Part shown: piece by piece, positions 1 through 7,147 of the stretch | Position numbering within the stretch: the first letter of the stretch is position 1 | How the letters are laid out: the number at the start of each line of letters is the position of its first letter | DNA from: Sulfobacillus harzensis | GTDB lineage: Bacteria > Bacillota > Sulfobacillia > Sulfobacillales > Sulfobacillaceae | Assembly (NCBI RefSeq): GCF_012933365.1 | Contig: NZ_JABBVZ010000038.1 | Span: 1-36,276 of the forward strand | Length of the DNA: 36,276 nucleotides | Reading direction: 5' to 3' | Program-made: the position numbers and the translations under genes | Notes under the pieces: model-generated | Told to the model about the DNA's origin: nothing | What the model saw: the letters and a program-made list of their open reading frames with translations, nothing else | The model's database searches: none

Positions 1-81
1 GGCCCGCTGCCCGGCTTGGCCACGCGTAAGCAGCCACATTTCGTGCTGATCGAGTGCCCGCGCCAATTGCTCCTGATCCAT
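1..81 (-). CDS. Pentapeptide-repeat-like protein, N-terminal fragment
   Basis: A minus-strand gene starts with ATG at 81 and runs off the left edge. A strong ribosome binding site (AGGAGG) ends about nine bases upstream of the start. The visible 27 residues read MDQEQLARALDQHEMWLLTR followed by GQAGQRA. The pattern of a short helix, H-x-x-W-L, then G-x-x-G-x-R-A is the usual lead-in to pentapeptide-repeat (A-D/N-L-x-x) proteins, but the repeats themselves would lie outside the window. Family assignment is therefore inference from the N-terminal signature. It is read in the same direction as the surface protein gene downstream and is separated from it by a terminator. Confidence 0.55.
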   Translation of the reverse strand, partial: MDQEQLARALDQHEMWLLTRGQAGQRA

Positions 82-102
82 CTCTATTCGCCTCCTCAAT
101 AG

Positions 103-126
103 AAAAACCCCGGCACGGGGCCGGGG
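103..126 (-). terminator. Rho-independent terminator of the surface protein gene
   Basis: On the minus strand a CCCCGG/CCGGGG stem (108-113 with 121-126) and a seven-base loop are followed by five T residues. It lies 17 bases past the stop of the gene that ends at 143, and just before the start region of the partial gene at the left edge. Confidence 0.75.
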
Positions 127-142
127 CTACGATCCTTATTCC

Positions 143-1099
143 TTATTGATGATCCTCGACTAGCGAATCCGGCTTCGGTCGGCGCTGCCGCCGCACCAGG
201 CGCAAGACCCATGCGGAAAGGCCCGCCATCGCCATTACCAGTAGCCACACGCCAGGCAAACTCACCACCATCCGAGTTACCGGAGCCGCCCCCGCCGCAT
301 CCACCGTGATACGGGTCAACCCGATCATCGGCAGCTTTACGCGGAACCGGTGCGTCGCACTGGTCCGGATGCTTCCGATTCCCACCGATTGTTGGATCCC
401 GGCCGCCCGCACAGCGAGGATTGGGGAGATAGGGGTGTGGCCCAAGTTGGTCACGCTCGCGGTCACGACGGCTCGGGGCGACCAGACCAGCCATGGGGCG
501 CGCGCGTGAACCCAAGACGGGCTGACGCATGCCCGTTGTGGCGCCGGGCGGGGAGGCCGATAGCGTGGATTGTTCGTGATATTAAACACCGCCAAACTCC
601 CAGCGAATACTGGATGGCTCGACCACGGATACCCCGGCCCCACCGCAAATTCCACCCCCGCCGAGGCGTTGATCGGGCTGGCCGGATCCCACACCCCCGA
701 CCGCAATGCATTAGACCAGTTCACCGCCCAACTCCCGCCCGGCCCGCCAGACGACCGGATCGGAACGCTCACCGCGCCATGCGGCGGCAGTGTAATCGTG
801 CGGGGGATGCTGAGCCACTGCGGGGTTGGTACCACTTTCAGGGGGTTCCCCGGGCCGGTGGTGGTCGCGATCACTTGCCGATGGAGCACCAGGCGATCGG
901 GCGACTCATTAATCACCTTCACCGCCACCGACCACGGCTGGCCGGGTGATAACCGCCCCCAGTCAGCGGGGGTGACCATCAGGCGGCCCATCACCACGAG
1001 TTTATGATACGGGGGGGCCGTGGCCGCAACCACCGGCGACGCCGTGACGCCCACCACGGCCACCGCCAGCGCCGCCGCTCCGACGAATCGAAATTTCAT
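143..1099 (-). CDS. Secreted, C-terminally membrane-anchored Ig-like protein
   Basis: The 318-residue product starts with a signal peptide (residues about 1-26, MKFRFVG, hydrophobic core, cleavage near VVAA). It ends with one transmembrane helix (about 282-300, GVWLLVMAMAGLSAWVLRL) and a short basic tail. The region after the signal peptide has a beta-rich pattern: a PGQ motif, alternating strands, and 'P-x-W-L-S-I-P-x-x-I-T-L-P-P-H-G'. This resembles the DUF916/WxL-interacting immunoglobulin-like domains of Gram-positive surface proteins, but the likeness is weak. A ribosome binding site (AAGGAG, eight bases from ATG) supports the start. It is monocistronic between two terminators and is probably cargo of the element. 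The function is unknown. Confidence 0.7.
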   Translation of the reverse strand: MKFRFVGAAALAVAVVGVTASPVVAATAPPYHKLVVMGRLMVTPADWGRLSPGQPWSVAVKVINESPDRLVLHRQVIATTTGPGNPLKVVPTPQWLSIPRTITLPPHGAVSVPIRSSGGPGGSWAVNWSNALRSGVWDPASPINASAGVEFAVGPGYPWSSHPVFAGSLAVFNITNNPRYRPPRPAPQRACVSPSWVHARAPWLVWSPRAVVTASVTNLGHTPISPILAVRAAGIQQSVGIGSIRTSATHRFRVKLPMIGLTRITVDAAGAAPVTRMVVSLPGVWLLVMAMAGLSAWVLRLVRRQRRPKPDSLVEDHQ

Positions 1100-1144
1100 G
1101 GTGTCAACTCCTTCCTATGTAGAATCAGACCGGTAACAGGCAAC

Positions 1145-1167
1145 AAAAAACCCCCGCATGCGGGGGC
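1145..1167 (-). terminator. Rho-independent terminator of the 215-residue hypothetical gene
   Basis: A CCCCCGCATGCGGGGG perfect palindrome (1151-1166) is followed on the minus strand by six T residues. It lies just past the stop of the gene ending at 1181 and before the start region of the surface protein gene. Confidence 0.85.
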
Positions 1168-1180
1168 TGGAGAGACCGAC

Positions 1181-1828
1181 TTATTGGCCCCGCAGGGCGC
1201 CAAATGCGGCCGCGCGGCTGGCCGCAAAGGCGGTACCACGATTCCTTCGGCTACGATCCGGATCGCCATGCTGACGTTGTTTTGTTGGCGTTGACTCCAG
1301 GCGGCGGGCCTGGCGCTGCACCCACCCTTCATCGAATATCGCGCTCCCACTTTTTCGGCATACCGTTGGCGGCGGGGCCGGCGCGGCGAGCCCCAATAGC
1401 ACAAGAATACGCCGAGGGATGGGGCCAGGGGGCGGCATCGGGATACCCTTCCCCGCTAGCCGCTCTGACACTTCACTCCGTGGGGGGCGACCGTCGGGGC
1501 CCCACAGATGACCCGCCAGCGCCGCCGCGATGTAGCATATGTCTCGGTTCGACAAATCGTCGGGGAGCGGCTGCCAAATCCATCGCATCGGCACGCTCCC
1601 AGGTACTTCGGCGCCGTGCAGGATTGTTGCGGCCACAGAAAATTGTTCCCCAAGTACCCGTTCGGCTGCCCGGGAATCGGCCGGTTGCTCCGGCACTCGG
1701 GCCAGCGCCCAAAGGTGCGCGTACAGCGCGGCGTAGCGGTCGGCGAGCGGGTTACTGGAGCGGCCACGAGCTCGTTTTTGTTTCGATTTTCCGAACAATT
1801 CGGTGATCTCGACGGATTGGATCATCAA
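1181..1828 (-). CDS. Hypothetical protein, 215 aa
   Basis: I do not recognise this protein. It begins MMIQSVEITELFGKSKQKRA, has a basic N-terminal patch, a helical middle (about residues 28-110), a proline-rich linker (about 133-155) and a basic, alanine-rich C-terminus. No signal peptide or membrane helix is visible. A strong ribosome binding site (AGGAGGAG) precedes the two adjacent ATG codons, and a promoter and terminator frame the gene. It is divergent from the XRE-type regulator gene with about 160 bases between them, so the regulator may control it. Regulator-partner arrangement is inference only. Confidence 0.65.
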   Translation of the reverse strand: MMIQSVEITELFGKSKQKRARGRSSNPLADRYAALYAHLWALARVPEQPADSRAAERVLGEQFSVAATILHGAEVPGSVPMRWIWQPLPDDLSNRDICYIAAALAGHLWGPDGRPPRSEVSERLAGKGIPMPPPGPIPRRILVLLGLAAPAPPPTVCRKSGSAIFDEGWVQRQARRLESTPTKQRQHGDPDRSRRNRGTAFAASRAAAFGALRGQ

Positions 1829-1861
1829 CGTCTCCTCCTACCTCCTCGTTGTGTCACCTAC

Positions 1862-1890
1862 ATTTTAGCATGTGTCATAGTTTTAAACAA
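1862..1890 (-). promoter_or_regulatory. Promoter of the 215-residue gene with flanking TGTGTCA repeats
   Basis: On the minus strand TTGTTT (1885-1890), a 17-base spacer and TAAAAT (1862-1867) form a good sigma-A promoter, with an upstream TG that extends the -10. Two copies of TGTGTCA (1850-1856 and 1871-1877 on the plus strand) lie 21 bases apart, about two helical turns, on either side of the -10. They are candidate regulator sites. Confidence 0.6.
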
Positions 1891-1899
1891 CCTTTTTCA

Positions 1900-1911
1900 C
1901 GTGTTTACACG
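1900..1911. promoter_or_regulatory. Small inverted repeat, candidate operator
   Basis: CGTGT-TT-ACACG lies between the two divergent promoters, upstream of both -35 boxes. It is a plausible site for the XRE-type regulator encoded at 1987. There is no direct evidence of binding. Confidence 0.35.
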
Positions 1912-1927
1912 CTATTATTTATCGGAG

Positions 1928-1958
1928 TTGACTACATACCAATGTTTGACTCTACTAT
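1928..1958 (+). promoter_or_regulatory. Probable promoter of the XRE-type regulator gene
   Basis: TTGACT (1928-1933) is followed by TACTAT at 1953-1958 (19-base spacer) or TCTACT at 1951-1956 (17-base spacer). A second TTGACT lies 18 bases downstream of the first (1946-1951), which could be an operator half or chance. Confidence 0.5.
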
Positions 1959-1986
1959 ATCCATATCGTAGAAAGAAGGATGCTCT

Positions 1987-2457
1987 ATGCCAAAGATGCA
2001 AAAGAACAGCACACCCCGGACTCGCCTGGCGGACCGACTATTCCGGGAAATGGGCAAAAAGGGAGCTTACGATTCGGAGCGGATGGCGGCGTTCGGCGCA
2101 TGGCTCCAAAACTATCGCGAATCCGCAAACTGGACGCAGGCACGACTGGGGTACGAGCTCACCGTATCGGATCAATCCGTGCGAAAGGCTGAGCAAGGCG
2201 CGTTGCGCTGGCGCCGGGAGCGGTACGCGAAGCTATTTGAAATGTGGGATGTGGTCGATTATACGTGGACCGACCAACCGGATGGCAGCATGATTTTTGT
2301 CCCCCGCTACGATTCCCCCGAACCCGCCGAACAGTTGGCGGCCGGGGAGGCGATGACCCCCGACGAACAACTCATGCTTTCGCTCTATCGCTCGCTCGCG
2401 GAGCGCGACCAGGGGGTGTTGCGGGCCATGGCCGGGGTGTTGGCGGCGGCGCGGTAA
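1987..2457 (+). CDS. XRE-family (Cro/CI-type HTH) regulator
   Basis: The 156-residue protein has a Cro/CI-like helix-turn-helix at about residues 34-80: FGAWLQNYRESANWTQARLG, then YELTVSDQSVRKAEQGALRW. This carries the typical T-Q-x-x-L-G and S-x-x-x-x-x-x-E-x-G pattern. The C-terminal half ends in a helical segment (about 120-156) that could mediate dimerisation. The chosen ATG has AGAAGGA seven bases upstream. It probably represses or balances the element's own promoters, as regulators beside the replication region of plasmids often do. That role is inference. A spurious 261-codon frame overlaps it. Confidence 0.75.
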   Translation: MPKMQKNSTPRTRLADRLFREMGKKGAYDSERMAAFGAWLQNYRESANWTQARLGYELTVSDQSVRKAEQGALRWRRERYAKLFEMWDVVDYTWTDQPDGSMIFVPRYDSPEPAEQLAAGEAMTPDEQLMLSLYRSLAERDQGVLRAMAGVLAAAR

Positions 2458-2483
2458 ATCTATTGGTGGGGAGAACCGAACCG

Positions 2484-2588
2484 GCCCCCCCAACCTTTTT
2501 GTATCACAGGGGGTGCGCACTCAGGTCCGGGTGGCCTGTTGGCGGGATATCAATTTTTCTCTGTGATACTTCTTTTAGGTTCCGGGGG
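2484..2588. repeat. Long-range imperfect inverted repeat in the candidate origin
   Basis: GTATCACAG (2501-2509) is matched exactly by CTGTGATAC (2561-2569). Further out AACCT (2492-2496) pairs with AGGTT (2577-2581), and the C-run from about 2485 pairs with the G-run from about 2584. A 51-base loop contains the palindrome GTGCGCAC (2513-2520). It may form a cruciform or structured RNA near the iterons. It is not followed by a T-run, so it is not a simple terminator. Confidence 0.55.
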
Positions 2589-2657
2589 GGAACCATCCTG
2601 TCCCCCAAACCCGTCCGTGCGCGGTGGTGACGCGACTCTGAGGAGCGTCCCACCGCG

Positions 2658-2675
2658 ATCTAGTAAATACTAGAT
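2658..2675. other. AT-rich palindrome beside iterons
   Basis: ATCTAGTA-AA-TACTAGAT is a perfect 8-bp inverted repeat with a two-base centre, 10 bases upstream of the first iteron. AT-rich palindromes next to iterons are usual parts of theta-type plasmid origins, as melting or protein-binding elements. Confidence 0.55.
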
Positions 2676-2685
2676 ATTACTGCAA

Positions 2686-2748
2686 TCCCGCTCATATGGG
2701 GTCCGCTCCCGCTCATATGGGGTCCGCTCCCGCTCATATGGGGTCCGC
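2686..2748. repeat. Three perfect 21-bp tandem repeats (candidate iterons)
   Basis: Units at 2686-2706, 2707-2727 and 2728-2748 are identical, with core CCGCTCATATGGGG. The 21-bp period is two helical turns, as expected for Rep binding on one DNA face. They end two bases before the stop codon of the Rep-like gene. There are no spacers, so this is not a CRISPR array. Confidence 0.8.
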
Positions 2749-2750
2749 CG

Positions 2751-3593
2751 TCACGGTTTGGGCGTGGCCACATGGACATCCCCCGTAGGATGATAGGCTA
2801 GCATCAGCCGGTCGGTATCTGCCTGGCGATACAAGTGCATTCCCATCCGTGCGAGCATCTCGGCCTCATCCTCAACTTGATGGATCAACCGCCGTCTATG
2901 CCGGATTGACGTGTCTGGGGTCAGAGCTCCCACGATTTTCAACAGCTCGTCGACGCTAAAACTGCCGCCAGAATGGGTGAGCACATGCAACGCCACGGCA
3001 TGGGTGGCTCCATTTTGTAGCGCACTCAAGATCGGTAATTCGTTACGATACTTCACCACGAGGCTGGTATCGTAAATTTTCATCCAGCCTGGACTGATCG
3101 TCACCACGAACAGCGGGCGGTCTCCAGTGAGCGCGCCACCGGGCATCGCGACCGATTTTTTCGACTCCCAGATATCGGAGATGATGTGGCCCCAATAGTG
3201 CAGTCCGCTGGCTTTATCGATGATGGTGACATCGGCTTGTTGCATATCCCGAAGAATGCTCCTGAGCCATTGGGGGTGGCTCTTCGTGGTCCCCGTGAGT
3301 TTCGCGATACGGTAGGGATCGATGACCATCATCTGGGCGCCTGATTCGATGCGCTTGCTTTTGATGGGCTCCGCAAAAATGGCGTCCAGCACTTTACGAT
3401 GGATACCGCCAAGGCGGCCTTCGACGGCGACGACGGCCCACGGGGTCTCCCAGGTGAAACGGCCCGGCCGGATGTTTTTAAAACGCGGTTGGAACACCGG
3501 GCCCCGGCTAAGGATTGCCGGGGCTATCGGAGGTCCGACCGGAACGCTTCGATTACCGGGGCGCGAAATACTCGTCTTCTTCCGTGTCGCCAT
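2751..3593 (-). CDS. Plasmid replication initiator-like protein (Rep)
   Basis: The 280-residue protein is basic at its N-terminus (MATRKKTSISRPGNRS). Its pattern fits a two-winged-helix plasmid initiator. The first helical block is about residues 60-75 (GGIHRKVLDAIFAEPIK). The second is about 185-225 (LPILSALQNGATHAVALHVL, then FSVDELLKIVGAL), followed by a basic R-H-R-R-R segment. The gene lies next to three tandem iterons and overlaps the upstream helicase gene by 41 bases, with its own AGGAGGT ribosome binding site. That context supports an iteron-binding initiator. Sequence likeness alone is modest. Iterons at the 3' end of rep are unusual, since they normally precede it. Confidence 0.6.
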   Translation of the reverse strand: MATRKKTSISRPGNRSVPVGPPIAPAILSRGPVFQPRFKNIRPGRFTWETPWAVVAVEGRLGGIHRKVLDAIFAEPIKSKRIESGAQMMVIDPYRIAKLTGTTKSHPQWLRSILRDMQQADVTIIDKASGLHYWGHIISDIWESKKSVAMPGGALTGDRPLFVVTISPGWMKIYDTSLVVKYRNELPILSALQNGATHAVALHVLTHSGGSFSVDELLKIVGALTPDTSIRHRRRLIHQVEDEAEMLARMGMHLYRQADTDRLMLAYHPTGDVHVATPKP

Positions 3594-4920
3594 CGTCTGA
3601 CACCTCCTGTTGTTGTTCCGGCACCGCGCCCTGTTTGCGTTTCGCGGCGGCCCTGCGCTTGACGACAGTTCCAGCGTAGACCGTGATCCGGGCGTTTAGC
3701 GGCTCAACACGTCCCCACCGTTCGTTCAGCGCCATGGGCACCACAGTGCCGACGCCCCCGTACTCCCGATTTTTCAAGACGAACGCTTCGAGCAAGATCC
3801 ACCCCTCTTCGTCGGGGTGTTCCCACCCGACGCTGTACATCGCGCCTTGGCGGGCCACTTCCATCTCATCCGCGTCCCACGCGTGGTAGGTCTTGGTCGG
3901 GGCCACCCCCCCATTGTTTTGTCCTGTGCGCTGGGCACCGCTCATGGTTTCGTTGCGAAGGCCCAGCACCAGCGCGGCATTCTGCTCCAAGCGCCCGGAC
4001 TCTCGCAACTGAAGCAGGTCCGGCACCCAATCATTCGCGTCCGACACTGTGCGATTAAATTGCGCCGCAGCCACGACCGGGACCCCATTCCGCATCCCCC
4101 ACTGGCGTAGTTGCCGGGCAAGGTAGCCAATCTCCAGTTCGCGATTACGGCTGAGGCGGTCGGCCCATGGATGCGTGTCCGGCACCGCCGGGAGCTCTTG
4201 GATGTAATCGATCACCACGGCCAGTAGCCCGTCCGAGTCCGCCACGATCCGGTCGGCCATCGCCAACAACTCCACCCCGGTGGCATCCTCATCCATGATC
4301 ACCAGGCGCTCGGTCGCGGCGTCCAACGCTTGGCGGGTCCGTTCAAGGGATGCGGCGACTGCGCCCTGACGGCTGGGTGCCTGCTTGATCTCGTGGATTA
4401 CGTCCCACATGGTCATTTTGGCCTGCGCGGCGAAAATTTTCGCCCAGAGCTTGGTCCGTGGCGTCTCCGCCGACCAAAACAGGATTTTGCCAGTGCTGGT
4501 CGGGTCGAGCAGCCATTCCACCACTTGGGCCACCATCAACGTCGTCTTCCCCGCGCTTGTCGGGGCCGCAATAATGCTCAGCCCCGGTTGGTATTCGATG
4601 CGCGGTTGCACGCCTTGCAGAGCGGGGTGGGCGGGGAGACCGGGCGGCACCTGTGCGATGTCCGCCCAGATCTCCGCCATGGTCTGCCCTTTCGGTGGCG
4701 GCTTCGGGACATTCGCAAGGATGAGATCCACTTGGCGAAGCGGGCGTTCTATCGCCTCGACACTGGCTAATGCCAGCGCCTGGTTGCGCGCCTCGGCCAG
4801 GAGCGCGATGACTCTGGCGCGCGCGCGTGATATGGGCGGATTAACAAGGTTCTCCGCTGGTGGCGTGGTGGCAGGTGCATCGTTCGCGTTGACCGAAGGG
4901 GTTGCCTTTTGTATACTCAA
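3553..4920 (-). CDS. DnaB/RepA-type hexameric replicative helicase
   Basis: The 455-residue protein contains a RecA-like ATPase core. Walker A is APTSAGKTT (118-126), Walker B lies in LLAVVIDYIQEL (about 235-246), the sensor-like motif is AAAQFNR, and the DnaB signature is DLLQLRESGRLEQNAALVLG. These motifs match the C-terminal domain of DnaB and plasmid RepA hexameric helicases, which unwind DNA ahead of the replisome using ATP. The N-terminal 85 residues and the charged C-terminal tail (KRRAAAKRKQG, acidic end) are not family-typical. The start codon is TTG, preceded by AAAGGA. It is the first gene of a two-gene unit with Rep, read from the promoter at 5009-5038. Confidence 0.8.
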   Translation of the reverse strand: MSIQKATPSVNANDAPATTPPAENLVNPPISRARARVIALLAEARNQALALASVEAIERPLRQVDLILANVPKPPPKGQTMAEIWADIAQVPPGLPAHPALQGVQPRIEYQPGLSIIAAPTSAGKTTLMVAQVVEWLLDPTSTGKILFWSAETPRTKLWAKIFAAQAKMTMWDVIHEIKQAPSRQGAVAASLERTRQALDAATERLVIMDEDATGVELLAMADRIVADSDGLLAVVIDYIQELPAVPDTHPWADRLSRNRELEIGYLARQLRQWGMRNGVPVVAAAQFNRTVSDANDWVPDLLQLRESGRLEQNAALVLGLRNETMSGAQRTGQNNGGVAPTKTYHAWDADEMEVARQGAMYSVGWEHPDEEGWILLEAFVLKNREYGGVGTVVPMALNERWGRVEPLNARITVYAGTVVKRRAAAKRKQGAVPEQQQEVSDDGDTEEDEYFAPR

Positions 4921-5008
4921 AATGAACCATCCTTTCTACGAGGGGTTCCTTATGTTGGCGGGCGTCGGAGGGTCAGTCCGGCGCTCTTGTTTTGTCCGTT
5001 GCTCTATC

Positions 5009-5038
5009 ACTGTACTGCCCGTTTAAAAATCGTGTCAA
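5009..5038 (-). promoter_or_regulatory. Promoter of the helicase-rep operon
   Basis: On the minus strand TTGACA (5033-5038), an 18-base spacer and TACAGT (5009-5014) form a near-consensus promoter. The predicted leader to the TTG start at 4920 is about 80 bases. I saw no small open frame or terminator in it. Confidence 0.65.
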
Positions 5039-5125
5039 AGCTGGCGAACGATGTGTAATGCCTGTGAAATCGCCCCACCCTCGGACGATCTCCGTTCACA
5101 CAACCCGCCAACACGAACCGCCCTC

Positions 5126-5142
5126 GCGAAAAAAATTTTTTT
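5126..5142. other. GCG-A7T7 tract in the 330-base intergenic region
   Basis: The region 4921-5250 separates divergent helicase and lipoprotein genes. Besides the helicase promoter it holds a GCG-A7-T7 tract, nearly the same as the GCG-A6-T7 tract at 7184-7199. Such tracts bend DNA or act as promoter UP elements. No clear promoter for the lipoprotein gene at 5251 was found. Confidence 0.45.
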
Positions 5143-5250
5143 CATCGCTATCACCCCCGTTTTCTCCTCACCCCCCCAAAACAGGAAAACCGCTGTACAG
5201 TCGAGAATATGGGAATTGTGTCGAAATCTTCATGAATGGATGGATGATAC

Positions 5251-6135
5251 ATGCAACAATTGATCCGGGTCGCCCCGGTCGCGGCCATCGTGCTGCTAGC
5301 CGGGTGCGGTACCCTGAGCGCCGTTCACCCCGCCGCCCAAACGACTGCATCGCCCACGGCCAAGCCCCCCGCACCCAAGACCAAGGGCCACAAGGAACCC
5401 CAGCGCCAGAAGCCCACGACGGTGCCGGCGAACGACACCGCCACGACCGTGACGCTCTTAAACGGATCGCACGAAACCGTGCTGAGCGGCCCGTGGCCGT
5501 CATGGCCGGCCAGTTGGGATCAGCCGGGCCGGTGGAGTAACGGGCAGCCCATCCCGACCGTCCACGGCTACGCCTTCGGCGTACCCGGCACCCCGGCCCC
5601 GCAAATCTTGCCGACCGTCATCCCGGCGGGCGTCTCGACCCACGGGTTAACCGCGCAAGTGAACCAGATGGGGCAAATCGCGGCGCAGGCCGTCATCTCT
5701 CAGTATTTAGGCAGCATTTCGGCCTACGCGACGGATTGGAAGACCAACGTCACCCAGAACACCGGCCCGTATGCTGGACAGCCGGCGCAAGTGGCGTTGG
5801 CGAAGGATGCCAACCAATGGTTCGGCGCGATGGCGGGGAATCATACAAAGGTCTACATGTTCAAAGTCCTGCCGGTGTATGCGGGGGGCTTGTTGTCATC
5901 GGATCCGACGTTCGAGGTGTACCTTGAGTGGGTCGAATCAAACTCCCTGCATCCCACGCCGTTCATTGGAGCGGGCGGCGATGTGGTTACGTTGCAGGGG
6001 AATGCCATCACCGGGATGGACGCCGGCCAAGTAGCGCCCACGCTGAACAGCCCATCGGTCAACTACACCCCGCCGGCGTGGTGGCAGTCGGCGGAAAACG
6101 AGATCGGTCAGCCCGCCCCGCACAGCCTGTACTAA
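5251..6135 (+). CDS. Lipoprotein, unknown function, 294 aa
   Basis: The product has a lipoprotein signal peptide with lipobox LLAG-C (Cys19), so it should be lipid-anchored outside the membrane. A Pro/Thr/Lys-rich linker follows (about residues 30-65). Then comes a globular domain of about 200 residues. This has a helix (IAAQAVISQYLGSISAYATD) followed by probable beta strands (KVYMFKVLPVYAG, then FEVYLEWVES), a layout compatible with an NTF2-like fold but not diagnostic. The ribosome binding site is poor (GGATGG). It is co-directional with the second lipoprotein gene 55 bases downstream. Function is unknown; surface cargo or a conjugation accessory are guesses. Confidence 0.75.
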   Translation: MQQLIRVAPVAAIVLLAGCGTLSAVHPAAQTTASPTAKPPAPKTKGHKEPQRQKPTTVPANDTATTVTLLNGSHETVLSGPWPSWPASWDQPGRWSNGQPIPTVHGYAFGVPGTPAPQILPTVIPAGVSTHGLTAQVNQMGQIAAQAVISQYLGSISAYATDWKTNVTQNTGPYAGQPAQVALAKDANQWFGAMAGNHTKVYMFKVLPVYAGGLLSSDPTFEVYLEWVESNSLHPTPFIGAGGDVVTLQGNAITGMDAGQVAPTLNSPSVNYTPPAWWQSAENEIGQPAPHSLY

Positions 6136-6139
6136 CCGC

Positions 6140-6167
6140 GCCGCTCCCGTCATCGCACGGGGGCGGC
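6140..6167 (+). other. Intercistronic hairpin between lipoprotein genes
   Basis: GCCGCTCCCGT (6140-6150) pairs with ACGGGGGCGGC (6157-6167) around a six-base loop, with one G-U pair. There is no T-run after it, so it more likely affects mRNA stability or partial termination than full termination. Confidence 0.55.
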
Positions 6168-6190
6168 CCATATCCGAAGGAGGAATTGAC

Positions 6191-6814
6191 ATGCGTTCGC
6201 TCGTACTCGGGGCCGCGATGGTAAGCACCCTGGCTCTCGCCGGGTGTGGCTTCACCACTTCGACAAGCGCCAGCGCGGGCCCCACCTCCGCCCCGACGCA
6301 CGTCCACAAGAAGACTCCGGCACCGAAGCCCGCACCCACCCCGGCCAAGCACGGGCTGGCGGCCCTGCAATGGCGCCTCCTCAAAGTCACCCTGGCCCAT
6401 AACGCCATGCCCATCGGGCCGTATTGGCCGGTAGCGGTAGAATTGTCCATCACCAACCCGACGGGCACGGCGGTCTCGCTCGTCAAGAACAACAGTGCGC
6501 TGTGGGGGGTGTTCCCTGTCAACCCGGGGCAGCCGTGGACGGCGTACCCTTACATGGGCGACATGAAAGGGCCCGGGACGGGGCCAGCCATCACGCAGAC
6601 GCCGGCCCTGTTCCCCAATGGCGGTCTGACCGCGCCGGACTCCGCCACGCTCACCCCGGAAGTGGTCCCCGCCCATCACACGATCACCGGGTGGGTCTTG
6701 CTAGCGACCGCTCACGGGGTCAAGCAGACTGAGCTCGTGCTGTTGCCCCACGCGACGGCCACTAGCGCCGGAACCCCGATTCCCATTGCGGGCACTACGT
6801 TCACCGCGCCGTAA
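6191..6814 (+). CDS. Lipoprotein with DUF4352-like beta-sandwich, 207 aa
   Basis: A lipoprotein signal peptide with lipobox LALAG-C (Cys19) is followed by a Ser/Thr/Ala/Pro linker (about residues 20-55). The rest is a beta-rich domain: WPVAVELSITNPTGTAVSLV, then a turn-rich segment, then a VVPAHHTITGWVLLATAHG strand pair. The pattern 'N-P-x-G-x-x-V-S-L' and later 'x-T-x-x-G-W-V-L' resembles DUF4352/telokin-like lipoprotein domains, which are common on Gram-positive surfaces and have no defined activity. A strong GAAGGAGG ribosome binding site supports the start. It is probably co-transcribed with the lipoprotein gene upstream. Confidence 0.75.
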   Translation: MRSLVLGAAMVSTLALAGCGFTTSTSASAGPTSAPTHVHKKTPAPKPAPTPAKHGLAALQWRLLKVTLAHNAMPIGPYWPVAVELSITNPTGTAVSLVKNNSALWGVFPVNPGQPWTAYPYMGDMKGPGTGPAITQTPALFPNGGLTAPDSATLTPEVVPAHHTITGWVLLATAHGVKQTELVLLPHATATSAGTPIPIAGTTFTAP

Positions 6815-6883
6815 CAATCGCAGTGCCGCCCTCGCAACCAAACCGTTAAGCGTACCCGGAGCAGGGACTTTGGTGCCGGGGGG

Positions 6884-6907
6884 ACGGGCCGCAAAACGGG
6901 CCGCAGG
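6884..6907. repeat. 24-bp inverted repeat, left copy, beside xis-like gene
   Basis: The site contains two ACGGGCCGCA units 12 bases apart, overlapping at a CCGCAAAACGG core (6889-6899). An exact inverted copy lies at 7296-7319. The pair brackets the excisionase-like gene. A third core copy lies in that gene's promoter. It is a candidate arm-type or regulator binding site. Confidence 0.75.
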
Positions 6908-6917
6908 GGGGAGGCGG

Positions 6918-7127
6918 TCACTCGCTCCCCCGCTGCCCAAACTCCCCGCTTTCAATCCAGTCCCGAGGAATCAAAATCCGGCCTCCCAAGCGGCGGGCGG
7001 GCATGCCGTCCGTGCCCACCAGGCGGTAAACCAAACATTCGCTCACGCCCAAAACCCGCGCGGCTTGGCGCGGACTGAGGAATTTCGCTTCGGGATCGAT
7101 CGGTTGGCCCTTCCGTCGTTGTGTCAT
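6918..7127 (-). CDS. Excisionase-like MerR/HTH_17-type DNA-binding protein
   Basis: The 69-residue protein carries a winged helix of the excisionase/HTH_17 type. The motif FLSPRQAARVLGVSECLVYR is followed by a hinge, then MPARRLGGRILIPRDWIES, which is the conserved wing. Such proteins direct excision by bending attachment-site DNA or act as repressors. It has an AGGTGATG ribosome binding site and a very good promoter. The same CCGCAAAACGG core lies in the promoter spacer and in two flanking inverted repeats, which suggests that the protein may bind there and regulate itself. No integrase is adjacent, so its partner must be elsewhere. Confidence 0.8.
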   Translation of the reverse strand: MTQRRKGQPIDPEAKFLSPRQAARVLGVSECLVYRLVGTDGMPARRLGGRILIPRDWIESGEFGQRGSE

Positions 7128-7147
7128 CTCTCATCACCTCGCGACCG

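Noticed and set aside
1508-2293. 261-codon open frame on the plus strand
   Set aside because: It covers the antisense of the 215-residue gene, the divergent promoter region and the XRE gene in another frame. It has no ribosome binding site and shows no protein-like pattern.
1181-2457. Toxin-antitoxin pair
   Set aside because: The genes are divergent, the 215-residue partner matches no toxin I know, and its length is unusual for one.
2686-2748. CRISPR array
   Set aside because: The three repeats are directly tandem with no spacers and lie next to a rep gene, which fits iterons.
4992-5540. 182-codon plus-strand frame over the helicase promoter
   Set aside because: It overlaps the lipoprotein start and the A7T7 tract in another frame, with no ribosome binding site or domain.
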